DNA from: Sphingopyxis sp.
GTDB taxonomy: Bacteria > Pseudomonadota > Alphaproteobacteria > Sphingomonadales > Sphingomonadaceae
Assembly: GCA_030148985.1 (NCBI GenBank)
Contig: JASBSJ010000067.1
Coordinates: 1-64,000, forward strand
DNA: 64,000 bases
Direction: 5' to 3'
Within the stretch, counting starts at the first letter, position 1. The number at the start of each line of letters is the position of its first letter. Both the position numbers and the translations under genes were made by a program. Positions 51,461 through 60,929 of this stretch are shown piece after piece. Under the pieces are notes generated by a model, which saw only the letters and a list, made by a program, of their open reading frames with translations, ran no database searches and was not told the origin of the DNA.

Positions 51461-52111
51461 ATGATTGTTTATGGTTCGATCGTGTCGCCCTTCGTGCGCA
51501 AATTGCTGGCCTATCTGGGCGAAAAGGGAATTGCGTTCGAGCTGAAGGGCGTCGGCCTGGGCGATCCCGATCCGGGTTTCAAAGCCGCATCGCCGCTGGG
51601 CAAGATGCCCGCGATCGACGACGACGGCTTCATGCTCGCCGATTCGAGCGCGATCATCCATTATCTTGAGGCGAAGCATCCCGGACCCGCGCTGATCCCC
51701 GCCGACCCCAAAGAACGCGGGCAGGTCATCTGGTGGGAGGAGTTCGCCGACACGGTGTTCGCGGCGTGCAGCGGCAAGATGTTCTTCAACCGCATCGTCG
51801 CGCCGAAATTCCTCAGCCGCGAAGGCGACCTTGCCGCCGCCGCGGCGGCCGAAGCGGAGGAACTGCCCAGGCTGCTCGATTATCTGGAAGGCGCGATCCC
51901 GCCGTCGGGCTTCCTCGTCGGCGACCGGCTGACGCTCGCCGACCTTGCGGTCGCGTCGCCGCTGATCAACCTGCGCCATTGCGGATCGTGCATCGACGCG
52001 GCCAAGCATCCCAAGATCGCGGCATGGAGCGAAGCCATCCTGTCGCGGCCGAGCATGGCGCCGTGGATCGCCAAGGAAGAACGGATGATAGCGAAGGTGC
52101 TGGGCGGGTGA
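51461..52111 (+). CDS. Glutathione S-transferase family protein
   Basis: 216 residues with a thioredoxin-like N-terminal domain ('IVYGSIVSPFVRKLLAYLGEKGIAFELKGVGLGDPDP...LGKMPAIDDDGFMLADSSAIIHYLEAKHP') and helical C-terminal half. The 'DSSAI' glutathione-binding element is present. AAAGGA precedes ATG 51461. Exact substrate unknown. Confidence 0.88.
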   Translation: MIVYGSIVSPFVRKLLAYLGEKGIAFELKGVGLGDPDPGFKAASPLGKMPAIDDDGFMLADSSAIIHYLEAKHPGPALIPADPKERGQVIWWEEFADTVFAACSGKMFFNRIVAPKFLSREGDLAAAAAAEAEELPRLLDYLEGAIPPSGFLVGDRLTLADLAVASPLINLRHCGSCIDAAKHPKIAAWSEAILSRPSMAPWIAKEERMIAKVLGG

Positions 52112-52223
52112 TGGAGCGAGATCGACAACAATTCTCAGAATTTATTGAAACGATTCGGTCGTAAACAAGCGCTGCATATCGCCGAGGGGTATGCCTTCGG
52201 GAGCGAAATCTACCGGCAAATTT

Positions 52224-52877
52224 TCATACATATTGGGAAGCCACGGCAGTCGTTTTTTGATTTTTTTTTGTTACAGTATCTTCCGTTACCTGAACCGTGA
52301 TGCGCTTGAGTCTTACGCCAGCGCCGAATTCGCTATCGAGAGCATCAGGGTTAACTGCACGGATGCTGGCCGGATCACCGATGTCTGCAAATGTCGCGAA
52401 GATAGGGTAATTGTCCACCAAGACGTTGCCGAACTTGCCAAACTTGACTTTCCGCGGAACTTCACGGGGTTGGGCAAGAAATTGCGCGCGTCGTTGCCAT
52501 TGCTGCTCGCGAGACAGGGAATCATTATCGTCGGACACTGGCATGGCTGGGCTGGATGCCAGATAATTGATCAAATCAACTTTCGATGTGCCGTGCAATA
52601 GTGCGAAAAGAGTTCGCCCATCCGGCAGGTCGACCGCCACCGCCTCACCCCGCGCGTGGCATCCTGCACCACCCATGGCGGGGAGGCGGACCGCTCCGCA
52701 TTTCACGGCGACCACGCTCGACCCCGAGCGCAGGCCCTGCGGCGTATCCACTTCAACAGTCAGCCGGTAACGATAGTTGGGGCCGGATTCGACGACTCCG
52801 CAGGCGCTGAGAAACGTCAATGCGGCCGCCAGAAGGAAAGAGTAGGTGGAGACCGCGCGTTGGCTGCGCCAACGCAT
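52224..52877 (-). CDS. Putative lipoprotein of unknown function
   Basis: 217 residues from ATG 52877 with GGAGAG close upstream. 'STYSFLLAAALTFLSACGVV' gives a lipobox-like Cys near residue 26. The mature part starts with a beta-strand domain ('YRYRLTVEVDTPQGLRSGSSVVAVKCG') and ends 'RITVQVTEDTVTKKNQKTTAVASQYV'. I recognise no family. G+C is below neighbours. Confidence 0.65.
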   Translation of the reverse strand: MRWRSQRAVSTYSFLLAAALTFLSACGVVESGPNYRYRLTVEVDTPQGLRSGSSVVAVKCGAVRLPAMGGAGCHARGEAVAVDLPDGRTLFALLHGTSKVDLINYLASSPAMPVSDDNDSLSREQQWQRRAQFLAQPREVPRKVKFGKFGNVLVDNYPIFATFADIGDPASIRAVNPDALDSEFGAGVRLKRITVQVTEDTVTKKNQKTTAVASQYV

Positions 52878-53420
52878 CTCTCCGCCTTTGATGCCGGGCG
52901 CTTTCAAGGCCGTGCCGCCGTAGTCAGCCTGAGCCTGCGGTTCGAAAGTTGCAGCGTCAAATCCACGACTCTTTCCTCTCAGCTGACAATTGCCCTCAAC
53001 CCTTATGAGCTCAAGATATTGTTGGATTACGAGATCACGGTGACGACATACTTAATTCCCTGATCTGAGCGTTGAAGGAACAGGTAGGGCGGCACCATGG
53101 AATGCGGGTTGGAGTGTTTGGCGATAGGGCGAGATCCCGGCCTTCGCCGGGATGACGGAGAGAGGGGATGATGGGAGGATGACGGACGGAGCGGGGATGG
53201 CGAAGGGGATCGAGGGTTAGGGCCGTCCGGGTTTTGCCCCACGCCGTGCCCCTGCGAAGGCAGGGGCACGGCGTGGGGCTTGGCCGATCGAACGGTCGGT
53301 GGTGTCGAAGGCTATGGCGGGTGATAGGCCCCTGCCTTCGCCGGGGCGCGAAGCTTCGCAGGGGCACGCGGCGGCTTGGAACCGCGAGGGTGCTGCGCGG
53401 CTTCGGTTCGCCGCTGCGCT
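52878..53420. other. Intergenic region with stacked hairpins
   Basis: No gene seen in 540 bp. It contains GATCCCGGC/GCCGGGAT-type and CCCCTGC-type hairpins; the most striking is a 20-bp perfect stem at 53236-53255/53260-53279 (loop GAAG). They may form transcription terminators for the TetR gene or be dispersed repeats. Confidence 0.6.
53236..53279. repeat. 20-bp perfect hairpin
   Basis: GCCCCACGCCGTGCCCCTGC pairs exactly with GCAGGGGCACGGCGTGGGGC across the GAAG loop. No U tract follows. Could act as a rho-independent-like stop or an mRNA-stabilising hairpin for the convergently ending gene. Confidence 0.75.
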
Positions 53421-54029
53421 TCAGCCCGCGGCCTTGCCCCCATGGTCGGCCCAGAATTTCGCGATGCGGCTGGTGATGAGTTCGGTGGCGAGGACGCGGG
53501 CGGTGTCGCGGGGGAGGCCGAGGGCTTCGGCCATCGGGCCGCCGAGCTGCGCGTCGCCGAGTGCCATCAGGACGAGCGCGAGCGTGTCTTCGTGCATCAG
53601 CCGCTTTTCGTCGGCGCCCGGCGCCATGCCGTCGATCAGCCGGTGGATCGCCTCGACGATCGGGTCGAGCGCGTCGTCATTGCCCGTCGCCGCCATCCAT
53701 GTCGCGAGCGCGCCCGCGCCGCCGCTGTTGAAGGCGTCGAAGGCGAGGTCAACGATCTCGCGCACATTGCGCTCGCCCGGCGGCGATTCGGCCATTTTTT
53801 TGCCGATCGTTTCGCACACGGTTTCGGCCTGATAGGCGGCGAGCGCCTTTTGCAGCCCCGCGGCGCTGCCGAAATGGTGGAGCAGATTTGCGTGGGTGCG
53901 GTCGATCCGCGCCGCCACGGCTTTCAGCGTCACCGCCGCCGGCCCCATTTCGATCAGGATATGACGCGCCGCCTCGAGCGCCGCCGAACGGCTTTCCTCA
54001 GGACTGAGACGCTTTTTCACTATTGACAT
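53421..54029 (-). CDS. TetR-family transcriptional regulator
   Basis: 202 residues. HTH near residues 20-60 ('EAARHILIEMGPAAVTLKAVAARIDRTHANLLHHFGSAAGLQKAL'), helical ligand domain after. It is divergent from a ferritin-like hydrolase gene at 54089 and likely controls it. TTGACA at 54023 in the overlapping region is a possible -35 of that gene. Confidence 0.9.
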   Translation of the reverse strand: MSIVKKRLSPEESRSAALEAARHILIEMGPAAVTLKAVAARIDRTHANLLHHFGSAAGLQKALAAYQAETVCETIGKKMAESPPGERNVREIVDLAFDAFNSGGAGALATWMAATGNDDALDPIVEAIHRLIDGMAPGADEKRLMHEDTLALVLMALGDAQLGGPMAEALGLPRDTARVLATELITSRIAKFWADHGGKAAG

Positions 54030-54088
54030 TTATGTAAGTTAACCCCAATTTGCTAGCCCCACCACCCCTTTTCGACGGTATACGCCAT

Positions 54089-54979
54089 ATGTCCAGCCTT
54101 TCCCGGTCGCCGACCCCCGCCGATCTGTCGATCACCCCGCGCGACATGCGCTTTGGCCGCGACGACAAACAGGGTCGCTGGTGGCTGAACGGCGATCCGA
54201 TCGCCTCGGCCTTTCACACCGCGCTGTCGGTTACCTTTCCCAAGGGCGAGGCGATGTTCATCGAGGCGGTGAAGGCGCACCGGGGCGGCGTTCCCGACAA
54301 GCTGGCGCGCGAAATCCGCGCCTTTACCCAGCAGGAAGTGATCCACAGCCGCGAGCATGTGGTGTTCAACAAAAAGGCGGCCGAGGCGGGGTACGACCTG
54401 TCGCCGCTCGAAGCCGACGTCGATGAAGTGATGGAGCTGATCAAGGCGCGGCCGCCGATCGTCAACCTGATGGCGACGATCGCGCTCGAACATTATACCG
54501 CGATGATGGCGGCGGTGATGCTGCGCGACGAAAAAATGTACGCGGGCGCCGAGCCCGAATGGGCGGCCCTGTGGAAATGGCACGCGATCGAGGAAATCGA
54601 GCATAAGGGCGTGGCATACGATACCTGGCTGCACGCGACGAAGGACTGGAGCCGCTTCCGGCGCTGGCGCGCCAAGTCGATCATGATGCTGCTCGTCACT
54701 TCGCGCTTCTGGCCGAGGCGGGTCAGGGGCATGAAGGCGCTGCTGCGGCAGGACGGCCTGACCGGCTGGCGCGTCACGGCGCGCATCTGGTGGTATCTGC
54801 TCGGTTCGCCGGGGGTGCTGCGCAAGAGTTTTGTGTCGTGGCTTTCCTATTTCATGCCGGGCTTCCACCCGTGGAACCACGACGACCGGGCGCTGATCGG
54901 CAAATATGAAAGCGATTATGCCGACGCGGTGATGCCGGCGCATTCGTCGCGGCCCGAACTGGCGGCGGCCGCGGGCTGA
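54089..54979 (+). CDS. Predicted metal-dependent hydrolase (PF10118 family)
   Basis: 296 residues, ferritin-like fold by pattern. Motifs 'EAMFIEAVKAHR', 'FTQQEVIHSREHVVFNK', 'ALEHYTAMMAAVML' and 'WHAIEEIEHKGVAYDTW' carry pairs of Glu/His that would bind a diiron site. Activity unproven; the TetR gene beside it is a probable regulator. Start ATG 54089; upstream in-frame ATG at 54050 would add an odd 13-residue leader. Confidence 0.8.
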   Translation: MSSLSRSPTPADLSITPRDMRFGRDDKQGRWWLNGDPIASAFHTALSVTFPKGEAMFIEAVKAHRGGVPDKLAREIRAFTQQEVIHSREHVVFNKKAAEAGYDLSPLEADVDEVMELIKARPPIVNLMATIALEHYTAMMAAVMLRDEKMYAGAEPEWAALWKWHAIEEIEHKGVAYDTWLHATKDWSRFRRWRAKSIMMLLVTSRFWPRRVRGMKALLRQDGLTGWRVTARIWWYLLGSPGVLRKSFVSWLSYFMPGFHPWNHDDRALIGKYESDYADAVMPAHSSRPELAAAAG

Positions 54980-55057
54980 CCTGACCCTTTCCTGCGAAGG
55001 CGGGCCGTTCGGAGCGGTCCTCTCTCTCCCGATTTCCGGGGTCTGCCTTTGCGGGAT

Positions 55058-56647
55058 TCACGCGTCGCCGACGCCCAATTCCACCGTGCGGTCGATCCCG
55101 ATCGCTTCCAGAAACATGCGGTCGTGGCTGACGACGAGCAGCGCGCCATCATAGGCGGCAAGCCCGCTTTCGATCGCCGCGAGCGAATCGATGTCGAGGT
55201 GGTTGCCGGGTTCGTCGAGGAGCAGCAATTGCGGCGGCTGCGGCGCGCCGAGGACGCAGGCGAGCCCGGCGCGGAGCAGCTGCCCGCCGCTGAGCGTGCC
55301 GGCGATGCGGTCGGCGGCGTCGGCGCGAAAGCCGAAGCGCGCGAGTGCGGCGCGGCACTGGTTGTTCGTCGTTCCCGGATTGCGCGCGAGGAAATTGGCG
55401 GCGATCGAGCGCGCGGGGTCGAGCAGGCTGACGCGCTGGTCGAACAGCGCGAAAGGGACGCCGACGCGAATCTGCCCCGCCCATGGCGCGAGCGTCCCCG
55501 CGACGAGCGCGATCAGCGTCGATTTGCCCGATCCGTTGGGGCCGATAATCGCGATCCGTTCGGGGCCGGTGACGGTGAGCGACAGGTTTTGGATCACCGG
55601 CGGGCCCGCGTTATAGCCCGCGGTGATGCGATCGAGCGCCAGCACGGTGCGTGACGGACTCAGGCCCGTCGACGGCAGCCCGGCCGACAGGGGATCGACG
55701 GTTTCGATGCGCGCGCGGGCGGCGGCGAGTTCGGTTTCGGCATCGGCGCGCTGGCGGTCGGCGTGGCGGCTCGCGGCGGCGCGCGTTTCCTCGGCGCGGC
55801 GCTTGAGCGCGCCGGTCAGGATTTGCGGCATGTCACCGCGCGCGGCCTTGGCGCGCCCGCGCTTGTCGCGGCGATCCTGTTTCTCGTGCGCGGCCTGCGC
55901 CTGCCGCCGCGCGGCGTCGATGCGTTTTTCGGCGCCCGCAAGCTCGGCCTCGGCCGCCGCCTGCTCGATGGCTTTGCGCCTTTGGTAAGCGCTCCAGCCG
56001 CCGCCATAGCGCGCCGCGCCGGTGCCGGAGAGTTCGACGATCGCGTCCATTTCCTCGAGCAGTTCGCGGTCGTGGCTGACGACGATCGCGCCGCCGCGCC
56101 AGCCGCGGAGGAGCTGGCGGACGATCGCGCGCCCTTCGCGGTCGAGATTGTTGGTGGGTTCGTCGAGGAGGAGGAAGTCGGGCGCGGCGAACATCGTGCC
56201 CGCGAGCGCGGCGCGCGTGCGCTGGCCGCCCGAAAGCTGCGCGAGCGGGGTGTCGGCGGGGACGGGCAGGCCGATCGCCGCGAGGGCGGCGTCGAGCCGG
56301 GCGTCGAGGGTCCAGTCGGCGCGCGCGAGTTCGTCGGCGGTGGCGGTGCCCGCCTCGGCCTTGCGCAGCAGCGCCAGTCCGTCGGTGGCGCCGAAAAGGT
56401 CGGCGATGGGGGCGGCGGCATCGACCTGCACCGTCTGGCGCAGCATCGCGATGCGGCCGTCGATCGCGATATGGCCGTCGGCGGGGGCAAGCTCGCCGGT
56501 CAGGAGGCGCAGCAGCGTCGATTTGCCGACGCCGTTGCGCCCGACGATGCCGGTGCGTTCGGGCTGGAACTGAAGGTCGAGGTTCGAAAGGACGGCGCGG
56601 CCGTCAGGCGTGGACCAGCTGAGATTGGCAAGGGTGATCGAGGGCAT
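55058..56647 (-). CDS. ABC-F family ATPase
   Basis: 529 residues, two ATP-binding domains: Walker A GRNGVGKST and GPNGSGKST, signature LSGGQRTRAALAG and LSGGQLLRAGLAC, Walker B LLLDEPTNNLD and LLLLDEPGNHLDID (note Gly in place of the usual Thr). A basic linker rich in Arg/Lys separates them. It may be a ribosome-protecting or Uup-like factor; context does not decide. ATG 56647 is where homologues begin ('SITLANLSWSTPDGR'). Confidence 0.88.
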   Translation of the reverse strand: MPSITLANLSWSTPDGRAVLSNLDLQFQPERTGIVGRNGVGKSTLLRLLTGELAPADGHIAIDGRIAMLRQTVQVDAAAPIADLFGATDGLALLRKAEAGTATADELARADWTLDARLDAALAAIGLPVPADTPLAQLSGGQRTRAALAGTMFAAPDFLLLDEPTNNLDREGRAIVRQLLRGWRGGAIVVSHDRELLEEMDAIVELSGTGAARYGGGWSAYQRRKAIEQAAAEAELAGAEKRIDAARRQAQAAHEKQDRRDKRGRAKAARGDMPQILTGALKRRAEETRAAASRHADRQRADAETELAAARARIETVDPLSAGLPSTGLSPSRTVLALDRITAGYNAGPPVIQNLSLTVTGPERIAIIGPNGSGKSTLIALVAGTLAPWAGQIRVGVPFALFDQRVSLLDPARSIAANFLARNPGTTNNQCRAALARFGFRADAADRIAGTLSGGQLLRAGLACVLGAPQPPQLLLLDEPGNHLDIDSLAAIESGLAAYDGALLVVSHDRMFLEAIGIDRTVELGVGDA

Positions 56648-56760
56648 GGACAAGGGCTTTCCTGGCGGCAAGGCGGGGCGGCGTTGCGGTCAGGTTGCGA
56701 TCCATGGCGGGGACTCCGTAGCGGTTGAGCGGCGCTTTTAGGATGATTGGCGGCGCGATG

Positions 56761-58350
56761 CTAGTGCCCCATGTCGGCAGCCGATGCCTTTGGCGCGTCG
56801 GCCCTGGGCGGGCGCAGCAGGAGGACGAGGGGGACCGAGAGCGCCGTCACCCACATCATCGCCCAGAAATCGTCGATATAGGCGACCATCGCCGCCTGCC
56901 GGTTGATCTCGGCATCGACCATCGCCAGCGCCGTGTCGCCGACGATGCCAAAGCGGTCGGCGGTCGACGGGTCGAGGAGCGCGACCGAGCTGTTGGTGAC
57001 ATGCGCGGCCAGATCCTGATGGCTCGTCTGGATATTCGCGCCGAGCAGGGTCGTGACGACCGAAATGCCGACCGAGGCGCCGAGGCTGCGCAGCAGGTTG
57101 AGCAGGCTCGACCCGTCGGTGCGGTGCTGCGGCGCGATCGTCGCGAAAGCCATGGTGTTCAGCGGAATGAAGATCAGCCCCATGCCGAGCCCCTGCACCA
57201 GCCCGCTGATAATCACGGGCTGCATCCCCATGGCGAGCGACCAGTGGCTCATCTGCCACAGCGAAAACGCCGCGATGGCAAGCCCGCTGCCGACGAGCCA
57301 GCGCGCGTCGATCTTGCCCAGCAATTGCCCCGCGACCCACATGCTCGCGAGGATGCCGATGCCGCGCACCGCGAGCGCCAGCCCGGTGTCGATCACCGGC
57401 CAGCCGAAGAGATTTTGCAGCATCGGCGGCAACAGCGCCATCGACGCAAACATGACGATGCCGATGACGATCATGAAGCCCATCGCGGTGACGAGGTTGC
57501 GGTCGGCGAGCATCGCGCGGCTGAACAAGGGTGCGCGCGCGGTGAAGAGATGGACGAAGAAGATCCACAGGCAGGCGACCGCGACGCCGAGTTCGATCCA
57601 GATTTCGATGCTGTCGAACCAGTCGAGATGCGCGCCGCGGTCGAGCATCAGTTGCAGCGCGGCGAGCCCGAGCGCGAGCATCGAAAAGCCGAAAAGGTCG
57701 AATTTGCGGCTCGCCCGGCGCATAGCGGGGAGCAGCGCCCACATCAGCGCGAGCGTGACGAGCCCGACGGGCAGGTTGACGTAGAAAACCCAGCGCCAGT
57801 TCGCCTGTTCGGTCAGCCAGCCGCCGAGAACGGGGCCGAGAATGGGCCCGATCATGATCCCCATGCCCCAGATCGACATCGCGCGCGCGTGGCGTTCGGG
57901 CGGGTTGATGTCGAGCATCACCGATTGCGACAGCGGCGCGATGAAGGCCGCGAAAACGCCTTGCAGAAAACGGAAGGCGACCATCTGCTCGAGCGATTGC
58001 GCCGCGCCGCACGCCATCGACGCGACGATGAAGCCGACGATCGCGGCAAGGAACAGCTCGCGCCGCCCGATGCGGTCGGCGAGCCAGCCGGTGATCGGCA
58101 TCGCGATTGCGCTGGCAAGGATATAAGAGGTGAGCACCCACGTCACCGTCTCGCTCGTCGCGCCGAGCGCCGACTGCATGTGCGGGATCGCGACATTGGC
58201 GATCGTCGTGTCGAGGATCTGCATGATCGACGCGCCCATGACCGCGACGGTAAGCAGGCCGCGGTAGCGAACGCGTTCGTGGAGCGGGATGCTGTCGTCG
58301 GCGGGCAGCGCCGCGGCGGCAGGACGGCGGGGGAGGGAGCGGGAGGCCAT
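56761..58350 (-). CDS. emrB: EmrB-type multidrug transporter (DHA2)
   Basis: 529 residues, about 14 TM. 'MQILDTTIANVAIPHMQSALGATSETVTWVLTSYILASAIAMPITGWLADRIGRRELF' with the DHA2 TM1/TM3 motifs and 'APLSQSVMLDINPPERHARAMSIWGMGIMIGPILGPVLGGWL'. Works with the EmrA upstream. A 167-nt repeat-bearing gap separates it from emrA. Confidence 0.94.
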   Translation of the reverse strand: MASRSLPRRPAAAALPADDSIPLHERVRYRGLLTVAVMGASIMQILDTTIANVAIPHMQSALGATSETVTWVLTSYILASAIAMPITGWLADRIGRRELFLAAIVGFIVASMACGAAQSLEQMVAFRFLQGVFAAFIAPLSQSVMLDINPPERHARAMSIWGMGIMIGPILGPVLGGWLTEQANWRWVFYVNLPVGLVTLALMWALLPAMRRASRKFDLFGFSMLALGLAALQLMLDRGAHLDWFDSIEIWIELGVAVACLWIFFVHLFTARAPLFSRAMLADRNLVTAMGFMIVIGIVMFASMALLPPMLQNLFGWPVIDTGLALAVRGIGILASMWVAGQLLGKIDARWLVGSGLAIAAFSLWQMSHWSLAMGMQPVIISGLVQGLGMGLIFIPLNTMAFATIAPQHRTDGSSLLNLLRSLGASVGISVVTTLLGANIQTSHQDLAAHVTNSSVALLDPSTADRFGIVGDTALAMVDAEINRQAAMVAYIDDFWAMMWVTALSVPLVLLLRPPRADAPKASAADMGH

Positions 58351-58362
58351 GGCTAGCTAAAG

Positions 58363-58486
58363 CCCCTCCCCTTCAGGGGAGGGGTTGGGGTGGGGTCGAT
58401 CGGCCTTGCGCAAGGCCGATAGACCCCACCCACTGCGACTAGCGAACAAGTTCGCAAGTCTCGCTGCCCTCCCCTGAAGGGGAGGG
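58363..58486. repeat. CCCCTTCAGGGGAGGGG-family repeat (copy 2)
   Basis: Begins CCCCTCCCCTTCAGGGGAGG and ends CCCTCCCCTGAAGGGGAGG, with the inner ATCGGCCTTGCGCAAGGCCGAT hairpin. Nearly identical to 9097-9220. Lies between emrA and emrB. Confidence 0.85.
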
Positions 58487-58517
58487 AGGGGGTTGCGTAA
58501 AGCGGCACGGCCACCCC

Positions 58518-59633
58518 CTACTCCCCCGCCACCGTCCCGCCGCCGGTAAACACCGTCACGTCCGCCGACAGCCCGGCGATCATGTCGCGTTCGGGCTTTT
58601 CGTCGAAGGCGATGCGCACGGGGACGCGCTGCGTCACCTTGACCCAGTTGCCGGTGGCGTTCTGTGCCGGGAGCACCGAAAATTCGCTGCCGGTGCCTGC
58701 GCCGATCGTCAACACATGGCCGCGAACCGTCAGCCCCGGATAGGCATCGAAGCGGATTTCGGCGCGCTGGCCGACGCGCATGTCGGCGAGGTCGGTTTCC
58801 TTGAAATTGGCCTCGACCCACGGATGCGCGGTGTCGACGAGCGTCAGCGCGGGCAACCCCGCGACCATCGCCTGCCCGACCTGCAGCCGGTCGGCCTGCG
58901 CGACGCGGCCCGCGCTCGGTGCGCGGACGGTGGTGCGCGCGAGGTTCACCTCGGCCTGCGCGCGCTGGACGCGCGCGGCCTGAACCTCTGGATTGAGGCC
59001 GCTCGACGGCCCCGCGGCGAGCTTGGTGCGCGCCTCCACCGCGGCCGCCTCGGCCTGGCGGACGCGCTCGCGCGCCTGCGCAAGCGCGTGGCGCGACGCA
59101 TCATAGGCGGCGCGCGTCGTGAAGCCCTTTTCCATCAGCGCCGCCTGCCGGTCGAAATTGACCTGCGCGAATTTGACCTCCTCGCGCGCCGCGGCGATGT
59201 CGACGTTGGAGGTGTTGGCGCTGGCCGACAGATTGCCGACTTCGACCTGCGCAGCGTCGATTGCCGCGGTCGCCTGCGCGACGCTGAGCGCATAGGGTTC
59301 GCTGTCGATGCGGAACAGCAGCTGGCCCTTTGCGACCTGCTGGCCATCGCGGACCGCAACCTCGGTGATGCGCCCGCCGACTTCGGCGGCGACCGACACC
59401 TTGTCCATCTGGACATAGGCATTGTCGGTCGACACCGACCCGCCGCTGAGCAGCCACCAGCCCGCACCGCCCGCGACGAGCAGCGCGGGTAGGCCGAACA
59501 TGAGGAGGCGCGTGCGCCAGCCGGGCTTTGCCGCGGCCTCGGCGGCGGGGGGCGGCACGGGGTCGGCTTTGGGTGCGGCTTTCGGCGGCGCGGCGGCTTC
59601 TGCGTCGGCGCGGGTGGGGGAGAGCTGATCCAT
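58518..59633 (-). CDS. emrA: EmrA-type membrane fusion protein
   Basis: 371 residues. One TM near residues 40-62 ('RTRLLMFGLPALLVAGGAGWWLL'), lipoyl-like 'VSTDNAYVQMDKVSVAAEVGGRITEVAVRDGQQVAKGQLL', coiled-coil, then 'VLPAQNATGNWVKVTQRVPVRIAF'. Proline/alanine-rich cytoplasmic lead. Start 59633 overlaps the MarR stop by one base. No outer-membrane channel gene nearby, so it may use another OprM. Confidence 0.93.
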   Translation of the reverse strand: MDQLSPTRADAEAAAPPKAAPKADPVPPPAAEAAAKPGWRTRLLMFGLPALLVAGGAGWWLLSGGSVSTDNAYVQMDKVSVAAEVGGRITEVAVRDGQQVAKGQLLFRIDSEPYALSVAQATAAIDAAQVEVGNLSASANTSNVDIAAAREEVKFAQVNFDRQAALMEKGFTTRAAYDASRHALAQARERVRQAEAAAVEARTKLAAGPSSGLNPEVQAARVQRAQAEVNLARTTVRAPSAGRVAQADRLQVGQAMVAGLPALTLVDTAHPWVEANFKETDLADMRVGQRAEIRFDAYPGLTVRGHVLTIGAGTGSEFSVLPAQNATGNWVKVTQRVPVRIAFDEKPERDMIAGLSADVTVFTGGGTVAGE

Positions 59634-60079
59634 CAGGCGGGCTCCGCTTCTTTCGCGCAAACGCGGCGCGACAGGTTGGCGCGCACGCGCTCGACCAGAT
59701 CGACGAGCTGATCGCGTTCGGCGGCGCTGAGCCCTTCGAGCGATTCCTCGTTCAGCGCCTCGACCGCGGGGCGGATGCCGCCGAGCAGGTCGGCGGCGCG
59801 CGCGGTCAGGTACAGCTGCCAGGCGCGGCGGTCGGCGGGGTCGGCGCGGCGTTCGAGCAGCCCCGCCTCGACCAGCCGGTCGACCATGCGCGACAGGGTG
59901 ATCGGCTCGACCTCGATCAGCTCGGCGAGCGGCCCCTGCCTTATGCCTTCGTGGCGTTTGAGGTAGGTGATGAGCCGCCATTGCAGCGCGGTGATGCCGC
60001 TGTCCCGGACGCGCGCGTTGAAGGCGCGGCGATAAAGGCGGGCGGTGTCATTGAGGATGAAGCCGATCGTTTCCGTCAT
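59633..60079 (-). CDS. MarR-family repressor of the emrAB-type operon
   Basis: 148 residues. 'LQWRLITYLKRHEGIRQGPLAELIEVEPITLSRMVDRLVEAGLLERRADPADRRAWQLYLT' is the winged helix. It begins the emrA-emrB operon, with a perfect-core palindrome just upstream as its operator, so it likely represses its own operon until a drug binds. Confidence 0.92.
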   Translation of the reverse strand: MTETIGFILNDTARLYRRAFNARVRDSGITALQWRLITYLKRHEGIRQGPLAELIEVEPITLSRMVDRLVEAGLLERRADPADRRAWQLYLTARAADLLGGIRPAVEALNEESLEGLSAAERDQLVDLVERVRANLSRRVCAKEAEPA

Positions 60080-60088
60080 AGCTTAAAC

Positions 60089-60110
60089 TATAATAGCAAT
60101 TGCTACTATA
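60089..60110. promoter_or_regulatory. MarR operator
   Basis: A 22-bp palindrome with 1 mismatched pair: perfect core TAGCAATTGCTA with TATA arms on each side. It starts 9 nt before the marR start codon and is about 100 nt from the divergent HCCA-isomerase gene, which it may also control. Confidence 0.75.
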
Positions 60111-60205
60111 TTCAACAGCCACATGGGATTGGCAAGCTGCTCGAATATGGTGTAAAATTTCTTTACAATGCTTGCATGACGTCATTTTTCAGGCAGGATG
60201 CGCCG

Positions 60206-60853
60206 ATGACTTTGACCGCCGACCTTTTCTGGTCCTTTCGCTCGCCGTACAGCTATCTTGCCATCGGCCGCTATCGCGCGCTCGCCGCGAGCCATGACGT
60301 GACGATCAACCTGCGCCCCGTCTATCCGCTCGCGATCCGCCAGCCCGATTTTTTCGAGCGCAACCACCCCAATTGGCTGAGCTATACGATGCGCGACATG
60401 ATCCGCGTCGCGCAGTTTCACGGCATCCCATTCGGCCCGCCGCGCCCCGACCCGATTGTCCAGAATTTCGCGACGCGCGAGATCGCCGCCGAGCAGCCGC
60501 ATATCTATCGCCTCACCCGCACCGGGCAGGCGGCGGCGCGACGCGGCAAGGGGCTGGGTTTTGCGCACGAGGTCGGCCAGCTGATCTGGGGCGGTGCGGT
60601 GGACTGGCACCTGGGCGACCATCTGGCGGGCGCGGCGCGGCGCGCGGGGCTCGACCTCGCCGAGCTCGACGTCGAGGCGGTCGACGATGCCGCGGCGCTC
60701 GACAACGAGATCGCGGGCAACCAGGTCGCGCTGGAGATTGCGGGGCATTGGGGGGTGCCGACGTTGGTGTTCGAGGGCGAACCCTTTTTCGGGCAGGACC
60801 GGATCGAGATGGCGAAGTGGCGGATGGAGCAGAAGGGGCTGCGGGCGCGGTAG
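60206..60853 (+). CDS. 2-hydroxychromene-2-carboxylate isomerase-family protein
   Basis: 215 residues. 'LFWSFRSPYSYLAIGRYRALAASHDVTINLRPVYPLAIRQPDFFERN' and C-terminal 'WGVPTLVFEGEPFFGQDRIEMAKWRMEQKGL' are the family landmarks (catalytic Ser in RSPYSY). A second copy with the 34301 gene. Isomerises ring-fission products or acts as GST kappa. ATG 60206 with CAGGA 8 nt upstream is preferred over 60176. Confidence 0.88.
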   Translation: MTLTADLFWSFRSPYSYLAIGRYRALAASHDVTINLRPVYPLAIRQPDFFERNHPNWLSYTMRDMIRVAQFHGIPFGPPRPDPIVQNFATREIAAEQPHIYRLTRTGQAAARRGKGLGFAHEVGQLIWGGAVDWHLGDHLAGAARRAGLDLAELDVEAVDDAAALDNEIAGNQVALEIAGHWGVPTLVFEGEPFFGQDRIEMAKWRMEQKGLRAR

Positions 60854-60929
60854 GGTGGGGGTCGGGTTGTCATTCTGACGTCGTTTGTGTTGAACGGCTG
60901 TTTTGGGGTGGGGAGCGGCCTGAAGCGAT

